A stretch of 64,000 nt of DNA from the NCBI GenBank assembly GCA_965261195.1, contig OZ253455.1:4186170-4250169 (forward strand), read 5' to 3'. The DNA comes from Bin87 sp965261195. Lineage in GTDB: Bacteria; Chloroflexota; Dehalococcoidia; Lucifugimonadales; UBA3495. A program made the translations under genes and the position numbers. The number at the start of each line of letters is the position of its first letter. Within the stretch, counting starts at the first letter, position 1. The notes beneath the pieces are model-generated. The model was given only the letters and a program-made list of their open reading frames with translations, was not told the DNA's origin and searched no databases. Shown piece by piece: positions 1 to 8,489 of the stretch.

Positions 1-1086
1 CTGCAACAGCAGCCCGATGGAGCGCGGCGACCCAATCTGACACACCAGGTCCACCACCCCAATGTCGATGCCGAGTTCCAGGGAAGCAGTGGCAACGCAT
101 ACCTTGACCTCACCCTGCTTCAAGCTCTCTTCCGCAGCCAGTCTGGTGGTTCGCGAGAGGCTGCCGTGATGCGCCACCACTGCCGCGTCTCCCATCCGCA
201 GGGAAAGCTGGTGGGACACTCGTTCCACCAACCGACGGGTATTGACGAATACCAGCGTGGTTCCATGATTGGCGGCCAGACCCGCCACCGTATCCAGGGT
301 TTGCCCCCAGACCTCATGGGTCGCAATGGGCCCCAGTTCTGCCCCCGGGAGTTGCACCTCCAGACTCATACGCCTGGTGTGACCGGTATCCACGATGAGA
401 CAATCGGGAACACCTTCGCCCGAAATGTGCCGGTTGCCCACCAGGAACCGGGCCAACTCCTCGATAGGACGTTGAGTGGCCGACAGACCCACCCTGACGA
501 CGGGGTTCCCGGCCAGTGCGCACAACCGCTCCACCGACAGCGACAGATGAGCGCCGCGCTTGTCATCGGCGACGGCATGAATCTCGTCGAGGATGATGGT
601 CTTCACGTCGGCTAACCCACGCCGTCCGCTCTCAGATGTCAGCAGAATGTAAAGCGATTCCGGCGTGGTAATCAGAATGTGCGGCGGCTGTTTCACCATC
701 CGCTGGCGCTCCGCAGCGGGGGTGTCGCCGGTTCGCACTGCCGTCCTCATGGCCGGCAACGGCGTGCCACGGGCTTCGGCCAGGGCCTGTATTTCCTCCA
801 GGGGCGTGGCCAGGTTTTTCTGTATGTCGTTGGACAGCGCTTTGAGCGGCGACACGTAGACGACCTGGGTCGTGTCAGGCAGCCCTTCCCGCAGACCCCG
901 GCGCACCAGTTGGTCGATGCAGGTCAGGAAGGCAGCCAATGTTTTACCCGAACCGGTGGGCGCGGCAATGAGGGTGTGCTGCCCCTGTGCGATGGCCGAC
1001 CACCCATCAGTCTGGGCTTGGGTAGGCGCCTTGAAGTGGCTCCGGAACCAGTCCTGAATGATGGGATGAAATTGGGCAAGAGACAT
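1..1086 (-). CDS. Lhr-family DEAD/DEAH helicase, C-terminus off window
   Basis: The frame is open from an ATG at 1086 to the left edge, giving the first 362 residues of a superfamily 2 helicase. Walker A APTGSGKT lies at about residues 42-49, the DEIH box at 167-170, the SAT motif near 202-204, and TASLELGIDIG (motif V) close to the edge. DEIH together with that motif V is characteristic of Lhr-type large helicases, which act in DNA repair and usually exceed 800 residues, so more than half of the protein lies outside. The next gene is divergent and starts 170 bp away. Family assignment is strong; whether the full protein carries the Lhr-specific C-terminal domains cannot be seen. Confidence 0.92.
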   Translation of the reverse strand, partial: MSLAQFHPIIQDWFRSHFKAPTQAQTDGWSAIAQGQHTLIAAPTGSGKTLAAFLTCIDQLVRRGLREGLPDTTQVVYVSPLKALSNDIQKNLATPLEEIQALAEARGTPLPAMRTAVRTGDTPAAERQRMVKQPPHILITTPESLYILLTSESGRRGLADVKTIILDEIHAVADDKRGAHLSLSVERLCALAGNPVVRVGLSATQRPIEELARFLVGNRHISGEGVPDCLIVDTGHTRRMSLEVQLPGAELGPIATHEVWGQTLDTVAGLAANHGTTLVFVNTRRLVERVSHQLSLRMGDAAVVAHHGSLSRTTRLAAEESLKQGEVKVCVATASLELGIDIGVVDLVCQIGSPRSIGLLLQ

Positions 1087-1255
1087 GGCGCCAGTTTAGC
1101 AGAGGAAGGCCCCCCGCCGAAGGCCGGCGTGTCACTCCGGAAGGCTGCCCACCACCGAACGACCCTGGGCAACTCCTGGCTCCGGTGTCATCGCCCGAAG
1201 CGGTGTGCTAAACTGCCGCATTCCTTACGATGTAATCCCGGTAGGAGTTACGGCC

Positions 1256-2089
1256 ATGATCATCGACACTCATACCCATGTGGTCAGCAGCGACAAGGCC
1301 AAACATCCCCTCGACCCCGGCGCACGGGGCTGGTCCACCGAGGTCAGCAACGATGTCGAGGCCCTGATCGCGGAGATGGACCAGGCCGGAGTGGAGTGTG
1401 CCACTCTGGTGCAACCCAACGGCACCTACGGTCTGGATAACTCCTACCAGTGCGACAGCGCCCAACAGTATGCACCTCGAACCGTGGCCGTGGGCATCCT
1501 GGACCCGGCGGCGGCCGACGCCGCTGACCAGCTCTCTTATTGGGTGAACGAGCGCGGCATGACGGGCGTGCGGCTGCAGAGCCAGGCTGAACCAGACGAT
1601 CCTCGCTGCGACGCTCTCTGGCAACGCGCGGCATCCCTGGGCATTCCCATCTCCATCGGCGGCGGCGGCCAGCCGGAGAAGGTGGACGCGATGCGGAACG
1701 TGGGCGCCCGGCACCCCAACGTCCGCTTTGCCCCAGACCACTTCGCAGGCTGGAGCGGCGCCGCGGACAAAGCCGCGATGACGAACGCCCTGGCAGAACT
1801 GGCCCGCCTGCCCAACGCCTACCTGCGCATTTCCAGCACCAGCCTCGGGCCCTACGCCGACCTGACTGCGCCCGAGCAGGAACTCTTCAGGCGTGTAATC
1901 GAGGCCTTCACGCCGCAGCGTGTCATGTGGGGTTCCAACTTCCCGTCCTCACGTGACGGCGGTTACATCGGGCAGGTGCAGCTCGGCCAGACGGCCCTGC
2001 CCTGGCTCTCCGAGGACGACGTCAATTGGATCATGGGCGAGACCGCCCACCAGTTGTGGCCGATGCTGCAGGCGCCGTCCGGCGGGTAG
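1256..2089 (+). CDS. amidohydrolase family 2 (PF04909-type) metal-dependent hydrolase
   Basis: A 277-residue TIM-barrel hydrolase. The start MIIDTHTHVV carries the metal-binding HxH pair at residues 6 and 8, and the end holds MWGSNFPSSRDGG, the family's terminal strand; the usual GSD is GSN here, as in some subfamilies. The ATG at 1256 is chosen over an in-frame upstream start at 1205 because TAGGAG lies 9 nt before it. Relatives include decarboxylases and lactonases acting on aromatic or dicarboxylic intermediates. The substrate is not deducible. The amidase gene follows about 100 bp downstream on the same strand and may be co-transcribed. Confidence 0.9.
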   Translation: MIIDTHTHVVSSDKAKHPLDPGARGWSTEVSNDVEALIAEMDQAGVECATLVQPNGTYGLDNSYQCDSAQQYAPRTVAVGILDPAAADAADQLSYWVNERGMTGVRLQSQAEPDDPRCDALWQRAASLGIPISIGGGGQPEKVDAMRNVGARHPNVRFAPDHFAGWSGAADKAAMTNALAELARLPNAYLRISSTSLGPYADLTAPEQELFRRVIEAFTPQRVMWGSNFPSSRDGGYIGQVQLGQTALPWLSEDDVNWIMGETAHQLWPMLQAPSGG

Positions 2090-2186
2090 AATAACCTCCA
2101 GATTGCCGCCGGTGAGCCGTTACAACTTCCACGACTTTGAAAAGGCCCCATTTGAGCTACGCTACCGTTTGCATCGGGGGCAAATC

Positions 2187-3584
2187 ATGGCTGACACACC
2201 TTTGCATTATCAGGCTATCACCGAGGTAGCCGGAAAACTCCGGTCGGGGGAGATTTCGCCGGTGGAGTTGACCCGGGCCTTGCTGCACCGGATCGCGGCT
2301 CTGGATGGCGAGCTGAAGAGCTACGCGACGGTCATGGCGGAGCCGGCAATCGCAGCCGCCCGCGTGGCAGAGCAGGAAATTGCCGCTGGTCGGTATCGAG
2401 GCCCGCTCCACGGTGTGCCCATCGCCGTCAAAGACCTTTGCTTCACCCGCGGCGTGGCGACGATGGGCGGGGCGCAGGCGCTGCGCGATTTCGTTCCGGA
2501 ATTTGACGGCACGGTGGTGCAGAGATTGAACGACGCTGGGGCGATCATCCTGGGCAAGCTGAACCTCACCGAAGGCGCGATGGCGGGATACAACCCAGCG
2601 TTCGACATCCCGGTGAATCCCTGGGGCGCCGACCGTTGGGCCGGCGCGTCTTCCAGCGGTTCGGGCGTGGCCACGGCAGCCGGCTTGTGTTACGGCTCGC
2701 TGGGCAGCGACACTGGCGGGTCGATCCGTTTTCCAGCGGCGGCCTGCGGCACCGTGGGAATCAAACCCACCTGGGGCCGCGTCAGCCGGTATGGGGTGCT
2801 GGCGCTGGCCGAGTCTATGGACCACATCGGCCCGATGACCCGCAGCGCCGCGGACGCCGGAATCATGCTCCAGGCGCTGGCTGGCCACGACGCCAACGAC
2901 CCCACGTCGCTGCGTTCTCCGGTTCCCGATATGCTGGCCGGGCTGGGTCAGGGGGTTGCCGGCATCCGTATTGGTTTGGACGAACGCTACATCGGCGACG
3001 GCGTGGACTCAGAGGTAGCCGCCGCGGTGCTGGCCGGCGCGCAGTTGCTGGAACGCATGGGGGCGCGGCTGGTTCCGGTGCGGATGCCGGAGACCGAGGG
3101 TTTCTCGCGCGCGTGGGGCGTACTGTGCTCGGCAGAAGCGGCCGCTGCCCACCGGGAGACTTTCCCGTCCCGTGCCGATGAATACGGCCCCTGGTTCCGC
3201 GGCTGGCTGGAGTTGGGGAACAGGTACACCGCCGCTGACTACGCCGTTGCCAACCAGGAGCGGCTGGCCGGCAACGGCATCCTGACGGGCGTGTTTGAGG
3301 AGATCGACGCGCTGGTTTGCCCGTCCATGACTACCGCGCCGGAGCGGGTTACGCCCGCAGAATTGTACGGCCCGATGAGTGAAGAGGAATGGACTTGGGG
3401 CCGCTTCACGATCCCATTCGATTTCAACGGAGCGCCCACGATTTCGCTGCCCGCCGGCCTGAACAGCGAAAGGCTGCCGCTCAGCATCCAGTTTGTGGGC
3501 AAGCACCTGGCGGAGCCCCTGCTGGTACAAATCGGCGATGCCTACGAGTCGGCTACCCGGCACGACCTTCGGCCTGACGTTTAG
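2187..3584 (+). CDS. amidase signature family hydrolase (GatA-like)
   Basis: A 465-residue amidase with the full Ser-cisSer-Lys set: Lys82 in PIAVKDL, cis-Ser about 155 in the GASSSGSG segment, and nucleophile Ser179 in GSDTGGSIRFP. Length and the order of motifs match stand-alone amidases and GatA. No gatB or gatC is adjacent, so a catabolic amidase is more likely than the tRNA amidotransferase subunit. The ATG at 2187 follows GGGGGCAAATC; the frame extends far upstream to 1920, but that part overlaps the amidohydrolase gene and shows no amidase homology. It probably hydrolyses small amides in the cytoplasm; the substrate is unknown. Confidence 0.92.
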   Translation: MADTPLHYQAITEVAGKLRSGEISPVELTRALLHRIAALDGELKSYATVMAEPAIAAARVAEQEIAAGRYRGPLHGVPIAVKDLCFTRGVATMGGAQALRDFVPEFDGTVVQRLNDAGAIILGKLNLTEGAMAGYNPAFDIPVNPWGADRWAGASSSGSGVATAAGLCYGSLGSDTGGSIRFPAAACGTVGIKPTWGRVSRYGVLALAESMDHIGPMTRSAADAGIMLQALAGHDANDPTSLRSPVPDMLAGLGQGVAGIRIGLDERYIGDGVDSEVAAAVLAGAQLLERMGARLVPVRMPETEGFSRAWGVLCSAEAAAAHRETFPSRADEYGPWFRGWLELGNRYTAADYAVANQERLAGNGILTGVFEEIDALVCPSMTTAPERVTPAELYGPMSEEEWTWGRFTIPFDFNGAPTISLPAGLNSERLPLSIQFVGKHLAEPLLVQIGDAYESATRHDLRPDV

Positions 3585-3612
3585 AAACTATCTCAAAATT
3601 TCTGTTGCCGTC

Positions 3613-3757
3613 TGTCATTGCGAGGAGCGCCCGCTCATCCCGAGCTCGTCGAGGGACGTGGCAATCTCGTTGAGGTTGAGTACACGTCGGTGAACAATCA
3701 TTGCTACGGCTACCATTGCTACGGCAACGAGATTGCCACGCTGCGCTCGCAATGACA
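3613..3757. repeat. MITE-like repeat, about 145 bp, copy 1
   Basis: The segment begins TGTCATTGCGAG and ends with its reverse complement, CTCGCAATGACA. Read on the opposite strand it matches 45004-45133 closely along its whole length, so it is a full dispersed element with terminal inverted repeats rather than a chance palindrome. The intergenic stretch 3585-3825 holds nothing else that I recognise. Confidence 0.75.
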
Positions 3758-3825
3758 GATTACAGATTAAAGTGGGTACGCGAGAGCGAATGAGCCGGCT
3801 TGCCGGTTTGTAAATCAGACTGTAA

Positions 3826-4773
3826 ATGGGAAGGATTCTGTTGCGTGTTCTGGTCATCGGAGCCAGCGGTTTTATTGGGCGCCACGTGGTGCGGCGCCTG
3901 TCTGATTCGCTGGGCCACGAAGTAGCTGGCACCTTCCGGTCTCGCGTCCCCGGCGACGACGGCAATTCCTGGCGCCAGGTCGAGCTAACCGAGACGGCAG
4001 CGTTGGAGCAGGTGTTCCAGTCGGCTCAACCCGACGTGGTGGTACACCTTGCGGCCATGGCCGACGTGGGAACCGCCGAACGAAACCCGGAGCAAGCCAC
4101 CGCGATTAACGTCGCCGCCACTTCATCCATAGCCCGGCTTAGCGACCGGCATGGGGCCAGGATGGTTTTCGTTTCCACCGAGTACGTATTCAGCGGCCAG
4201 CGCGGTTACTACCGTGAGGATGAAACTCCCGCGCCCACCACTCATTACGGTCGTACCAAATGGGAGGCCGAACAAGCGGTGGCGAGTCTGGCCTCCCGGT
4301 GGAGCATCCTCCGCACCAGCATCGTGTATGGTTGGCCGGAACCGGGACAGCGAAACTTCGCCCCGTGGCTGCTCGACCGTCTGCGGAGCGGGCAGCCTTA
4401 TGACGCCCGCACCGATGTATATCGAACGCCGGTTTACGTGGCACACCTGACGGATGGCATCGCCAAATTGGTGGCAGGCGACTACCCAGGCATCCACCAC
4501 GTGGCCGGCAGCGACTGGGTGAGTATGTATGACTTCGCCACCGCCATCGCCGCAGCCTTCCACCTGGACCGCAACCTCGTGATCCCCATAGATGCTTCCT
4601 TCTACATAGCTGCCGCTTCCCACACGCCGCCAGGTTCGGATCCGCGCGAACACGTAGCAGCAACCCGGAACCTTGACCTCCTCGGGCTGGACGGTACGAA
4701 GACGATGCGCCGGCTGGGGCTGAATCATCCGGGGTTGAGCGAAGGGCTGGCGGCAATGCGTCGGCGGCTCTGA
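3826..4773 (+). CDS. RmlD-like NAD(P)-dependent sugar reductase/epimerase
   Basis: A 315-residue extended short-chain dehydrogenase. The nucleotide loop GASGFIG lies at residues 12-18, the RmlD signature VFVSTEYVFSG near 114-124, and the catalytic YGRTK at 141-145. Family members reduce dTDP-4-keto-sugars or related substrates, and RmlD makes dTDP-rhamnose. No other rhamnose genes are nearby, so the substrate is open. The stop codon TGA (4771-4773) lies inside the 6-bp direct repeat that flanks the HEPN cassette, so that element appears to have inserted exactly at the end of this gene without changing the protein. Confidence 0.9.
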   Translation: MGRILLRVLVIGASGFIGRHVVRRLSDSLGHEVAGTFRSRVPGDDGNSWRQVELTETAALEQVFQSAQPDVVVHLAAMADVGTAERNPEQATAINVAATSSIARLSDRHGARMVFVSTEYVFSGQRGYYREDETPAPTTHYGRTKWEAEQAVASLASRWSILRTSIVYGWPEPGQRNFAPWLLDRLRSGQPYDARTDVYRTPVYVAHLTDGIAKLVAGDYPGIHHVAGSDWVSMYDFATAIAAAFHLDRNLVIPIDASFYIAAASHTPPGSDPREHVAATRNLDLLGLDGTKTMRRLGLNHPGLSEGLAAMRRRL

Positions 4774-5012
4774 CGAGGAGATTTCGCTACTCTGACTCCA
4801 CGATAGCCTGGCCAGAGATTGACCAACGTGCCGACGCATTTCGTAATTGGCCTAACCACCTAAATCTTTGCCTCAGCTCGTCATTGTCCGGGCCATCTCC
4901 CCCTGATAAAATGCGAACTACCTGGTAGGGCAAGGCTCGGCAAGGCAAGGCAGCGGCCCCTAGTGGGCCGCTTAACCATTTCAGTAGTGCGCCCCAAAAA
5001 ACGGGAGACCCC

Positions 5013-5348
5013 ATGACAGCAGCGGAAATACTCAGCCCCGAGGCCGAAAAAAGCGTAGCCCAGATCGTCCGTCAGGACCTAGAGCACATAATCACCAATG
5101 GCATCTCGATCAACGAAGTCAGGATCACACCTGGCGAGGACCAAGACGGAGACCCGTACTACCACATCGTGGTCGTATACTCCGGGAACGGCGACCTCCT
5201 AAAACCAGCATGGCTGAACGGTTTCAAGAGACGGAACCGCGAAATTCTCGCGAAGTGGGGTGTCCGCCTCACGACGGAATCATACGTCGAAGCGACCGAG
5301 GACAGCGAGTGGTCAGAGCTGTCAAACGTCGCGTACTACCAGGGATAG
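5013..5348 (+). CDS. hypothetical protein, putative partner of HEPN protein
   Basis: 111 residues, not recognised. It is acidic at the N-terminus and centre (PGEDQDGDPYYH), then carries a basic patch (FKRRNREILAKWG) and an acidic C-terminus (EATEDSEWSEL). There is no nucleotidyltransferase GSxxxG motif, so it is not a standard MNT antitoxin. GGGAGA lies 5-6 nt before the ATG. It sits 6 bp upstream of the HEPN gene in the same direction and inside the same terminal repeats, the layout expected of a two-component toxin-antitoxin-like operon. The antitoxin role is inference from position only. Confidence 0.65.
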   Translation: MTAAEILSPEAEKSVAQIVRQDLEHIITNGISINEVRITPGEDQDGDPYYHIVVVYSGNGDLLKPAWLNGFKRRNREILAKWGVRLTTESYVEATEDSEWSELSNVAYYQG

Positions 5349-5354
5349 CGACGA

Positions 5355-5882
5355 ATGAACTGGGAGCAGCTGCTCGAACTGGCCGAGATGCTGGCCCGGG
5401 TACCGCTAGGCGGTGAGACCAGAGGCCGGCCACAACAGACCCACCTCAGAAAAGCGAACAGCGCCGCCTACTACGCCATGTTCCATGCACTGGCCAACAG
5501 CAATGCGGACATCCTGATCGGATCAGCAGCAGCCATTCGCAGAAGCGAAGAATGGATCGTTACCCAACGGGCGCTCAACCACGGGACAGCCAAGAAGCAG
5601 CTGCTCAACGCGAGCCGGATGGCAACCTTCCACGCCGACCTACGGGACTTCGCCGAAACCTTCATCGCGCTACAGGTCCAGCGCCACGAAGCCGACTACA
5701 ACCCCTACCCTGCCACGCCATTGACCAGAACGCAGACCATGCGGAACATCCAGCGCGCCCGCGACGCCACCCAAGCGTTCCTGGCAGGCCGCCCCAAGAA
5801 CGCAGACGGTTCGCCACGCACCTACTGTTCACGCAGAGAAGCTGATCAGCCGAGTCAATATCCTCAACCCGATCCAATCTAA
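5355..5882 (+). CDS. HEPN-like domain protein
   Basis: 175 residues. The segment LRKANSAAYYAMFHALA (about residues 33-49) matches the alpha-helical core of HEPN-like proteins, often written LRRAxSTAYYALFHAL. It is followed by QRALNHGTAKK, an R-x3-H arrangement close to the HEPN RNase motif Rx4-6H, though one residue short. HEPN proteins are commonly RNases or RNA-binding toxins in defence and toxin-antitoxin modules. The C-terminal 40 residues are polar and probably disordered. It is the second gene of the cassette and may be translationally coupled to the first across a 6-bp gap. Confidence 0.75.
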   Translation: MNWEQLLELAEMLARVPLGGETRGRPQQTHLRKANSAAYYAMFHALANSNADILIGSAAAIRRSEEWIVTQRALNHGTAKKQLLNASRMATFHADLRDFAETFIALQVQRHEADYNPYPATPLTRTQTMRNIQRARDATQAFLAGRPKNADGSPRTYCSRREADQPSQYPQPDPI

Positions 5883-6007
5883 TCAGACCGACCCGCCGGC
5901 AATCGGAGTAGCGAAATCTCCTCGCTCTGACGGTCGGAGATCAGCAGCGACTGCGTTTCGTGGTAACATCCGCAATTAATACACGTTTATGCCGCAGGAA
6001 CACACTG

Positions 6008-7159
6008 ATGAACCCGGTTTACCTGGATTACAACGCCACCACTCCAATCGATCCTCGGGTAGCCGAGGCGATGCTGCCCTACATTTACGAACACTTTGGC
6101 AACCCTTCCAGCGGCCACCTCTTCGGACGCAACGCCAATGACGGTGTCAACGCAGCACGCGGGCAGGTGGCCGAAATGCTCCAATGCCATCGCGACGAAC
6201 TCATTTTCACCAGCGGCGGCACCGAGTCCAACAACTACGCCATCAAGGGCGCCCTCGCCGCCAACCGGAGCCGGGGCAACCACATGATTACCTCAGCGGT
6301 GGAGCATCCGGCCGTCATTGAAGTGTGCCAGTTTCTGGAGGCCCAGGGCTACCGGGTTACCTATCTGCCCGTGGACGAATACGGCATGGTTGACCCCGGG
6401 CAAGTGGCCGAGGCTATCACCCCGCAGACCACGCTCATCAGCATTATGCACGCCAACAACGAGGTGGGCACCGTAGAACCAATCGAAGCAATCTCTGAGA
6501 TCGCCCACCGGCACGGCGCGTTGCTGCACGCCGATTGCGCTCAATCCGTCGGCAAGATTCCGGTGCGGGTGGATGAACTGGGAGTGGACCTGCTGTCCAT
6601 CGCCGGGCACAAACTCTACGCTCCGAAGGGGATTGGCGCGCTGTACGTCCGCCGGGGTGTGGCGTTGGAGAAGCAGATGCACGGAGCCGGCCACGAAGGG
6701 GATTGGCGGGCCGGCACCGAGAATGTCATACACATGGCCGCGCTGGGTCAGGCCTGCGAGTTGATTCGCCATAACCTGCCCGACTACCAGCGACACATGG
6801 CGGAGCTGCGCGACCGTCTGGAAGCCGGCTTGAAAGGCGCTTTCGGCGAGATTCGGATCAACGGGCACCTCAGCCAACGCCTGCCCAATACCTCCAGCGT
6901 CAGCTTCCATCGGGTGGAAGCCAATACCGTTCTGGACGAAATGGTAAACCTCGCTGCCTCAGCCGGGGCAGCCTGCCACAGCGATCGGGTAGAGGTGTCC
7001 AGCGTCCTCGAGGCAATGGGCGTCCCGCTGGAATACGCCATGGGAACCCTCCGGTTCTCGGTCGGCAGATACACCACCCCCGAGGAAATCGACCGCGCCG
7101 TGGCCGAGGTTGCCAGAGTCGTGAGTCCCCATCTGAAGGCCGCCGCGTCGGTCGGGTAA
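6008..7159 (+). CDS. cysteine desulfurase (NifS/IscS family)
   Basis: A 383-residue PLP enzyme that removes sulfur from cysteine as a persulfide for Fe-S clusters and thio-modification of tRNA. SGGTESNN binds PLP phosphate, the PLP Schiff-base lysine is Lys202 in SIAGHKLYAPKG, and the persulfide cysteine is Cys323 in SAGAACHSDR, with the short loop typical of the NifS-like subgroup. The ATG at 6008 is preferred to the upstream frame start at 5960 because MNPVYLDYNATTP is the family N-terminus and GCAGGAA precedes it. No iscU or sufBCD is adjacent; it starts about 80 bp beyond the HEPN cassette. Confidence 0.95.
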   Translation: MNPVYLDYNATTPIDPRVAEAMLPYIYEHFGNPSSGHLFGRNANDGVNAARGQVAEMLQCHRDELIFTSGGTESNNYAIKGALAANRSRGNHMITSAVEHPAVIEVCQFLEAQGYRVTYLPVDEYGMVDPGQVAEAITPQTTLISIMHANNEVGTVEPIEAISEIAHRHGALLHADCAQSVGKIPVRVDELGVDLLSIAGHKLYAPKGIGALYVRRGVALEKQMHGAGHEGDWRAGTENVIHMAALGQACELIRHNLPDYQRHMAELRDRLEAGLKGAFGEIRINGHLSQRLPNTSSVSFHRVEANTVLDEMVNLAASAGAACHSDRVEVSSVLEAMGVPLEYAMGTLRFSVGRYTTPEEIDRAVAEVARVVSPHLKAAASVG

Positions 7160-7331
7160 GCCTCGGTCGGGTAGGGGATGCGGACACCCCAGCATTACAC
7201 CCGGATTGCCCACATGGTAATATCCCATTCAGATTGCGGAACGTCGGTTATGCGACTGCATTGCGCCGCGTCGTTTCGCAACCCCGCCGTCACCGGATTG
7301 ACTGAAACTGAATCGCAAAAGGAGCTGGACA

Positions 7332-8327
7332 ATGGCAGAGCTAGTATTGGGTTTGGCATCTTCGCATAGCCCTCAACTCAGCACCCCGGCGGACGGATGG
7401 GCCAGCCGCGGCGAGCGCGACAAGGGCCACGTTGAGTTAATCGGTACCGACGGCATCACCTCCAACTACGAAGGTCTGTTGGCGCGGATCGACACGGAGC
7501 GCATCGCCAAAGAGCTAACCCAGGCCAAGTTTGAGCAACGGCACCAGCAAAACCAGCAGGCCATCGCCCACCTTTCCCGCAAACTGTACGACGCCAGGCT
7601 GGATGTGCTGGTGATGGTAGGGGACGACCAGCACGAGTACCTGCTGGACGATAATATGCCCGCCTTCTGCGTTTATTGGGGCGATGAGGTGAAGATTTCC
7701 GGCCACGAGGCCGGCCCGTCAACCGTCAACCAGCCGCTGATCGGCTATAGCGCGGATGACCGGATCGCGCCCACTGACTCGGTGCTGGCCAGGCACGTCA
7801 TCGATAGCCTGATGGACGATGAGTTCGATGTGGGGGTGTCCAATTTCCTGGATCCAAGCAAGGGTGGACGGGCCAAGGGCGGCATCGGCCACGCCTTCGG
7901 GTACGTCTATAGCCGGCTGATGACCGAGGCCACCATCCCCACTGTGCCCGTCATGCTCAACACCTACTATCCGCCCAACCAGCCTACGCCGAAACGGTGT
8001 TACAACCTGGGGCAGGCCCTGAAGTCGGCCATCGAATCCTGGCCAAGAGACATCCGGGTAGGCATACTGGCCTCCGGAGGCCTGAGCCACTTCGTAGTTG
8101 ACGAAGAGCTGGACCACCAGGCGTTGCAAGGCATGAAAGCAAAGAGCGTCGAACAGCTGTCCGCGCTGCCACGGGAAAAGATTAACTCCGGCAGCTCCGA
8201 AATACGCAACTGGATTGTGGTAACCGGCGCCACCGAGCATCTGGATATGGACATCGTGGACTACGTGCCCTGCTACCGCTCACCGGCCGGCACCGGCTGC
8301 GCCATGGGGTTCGCCACTTGGGAGTAG
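7332..8327 (+). CDS. class III extradiol ring-cleavage dioxygenase (LigB family)
   Basis: 331 residues with the LigB-type layout. The N-terminal GLASSHSPQL contributes the first metal histidine, MVGDDQHEYLLDD the central region, and SGGLSHFVVDEELD the conserved C-terminal His. These non-haem Fe(II) enzymes open catecholic rings (protocatechuate, gallate, homoprotocatechuate) next to a hydroxyl group. AAAGGAG stands 8 nt before the ATG. It lies head-to-head in function, and convergent in direction, with the HpaB gene at 8490-9977, which could produce the catechol. The exact substrate is not readable. Confidence 0.9.
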   Translation: MAELVLGLASSHSPQLSTPADGWASRGERDKGHVELIGTDGITSNYEGLLARIDTERIAKELTQAKFEQRHQQNQQAIAHLSRKLYDARLDVLVMVGDDQHEYLLDDNMPAFCVYWGDEVKISGHEAGPSTVNQPLIGYSADDRIAPTDSVLARHVIDSLMDDEFDVGVSNFLDPSKGGRAKGGIGHAFGYVYSRLMTEATIPTVPVMLNTYYPPNQPTPKRCYNLGQALKSAIESWPRDIRVGILASGGLSHFVVDEELDHQALQGMKAKSVEQLSALPREKINSGSSEIRNWIVVTGATEHLDMDIVDYVPCYRSPAGTGCAMGFATWE

Positions 8328-8346
8328 CTCACGCCCGTGCCCACTT

Positions 8347-8425
8347 TGTCATTGCGAGCGCAGCGCGGCAATCTCGCTCCCTCTCCCTTGATGGGAGAGG
8401 GTTGGGGTGAGGGTGAAAATCCACG
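8347..8425. repeat. two dispersed intergenic repeats side by side
   Basis: A TCATTGCGAGCGCAGCGCGG / CAATCTCG unit (relative of the ends of the 145-bp MITE-like element) is followed directly by a CCTCTCCC...GGGAGAGGG hairpin with a GTTGGGGTGAGGG tail. The hairpin family recurs at 18291, 30634 and 47339. They separate the convergent dioxygenase and HpaB genes and could act as a bidirectional transcription barrier, but lack a T-run. Confidence 0.7.
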
Positions 8426-8489
8426 CCATCTACTCTCCGCTCATGGGGAGCCTGCCGAACCTTCCACCTCCTCCCAACGACCAAGCAGC

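Larger units (their letters stand above)
4774..5924. mobile_element. transposase-free HEPN cassette with terminal inverted repeats
   Basis: The two ends are inverted copies of CGAGGAGATTTCGCTACTC (4774-4792 and, reversed, 5906-5924), 19 of 19 bp identical and 22 of 24 when extended inward. The hexamer CTCTGA occurs directly outside both ends (4768-4773 and 5925-5930), as expected for a target-site duplication. The 1,151-bp interior encodes only the two small proteins at 5013 and 5355, and no transposase. I read it as a non-autonomous transposon moved in trans. The 239 bp before the first gene have no ORF I would call. Confidence 0.75.

Noticed and set aside
1205..1255. upstream start of the amidohydrolase
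   Set aside because: The extra 17 residues have no homology and the ribosome-binding site fits the ATG at 1256.
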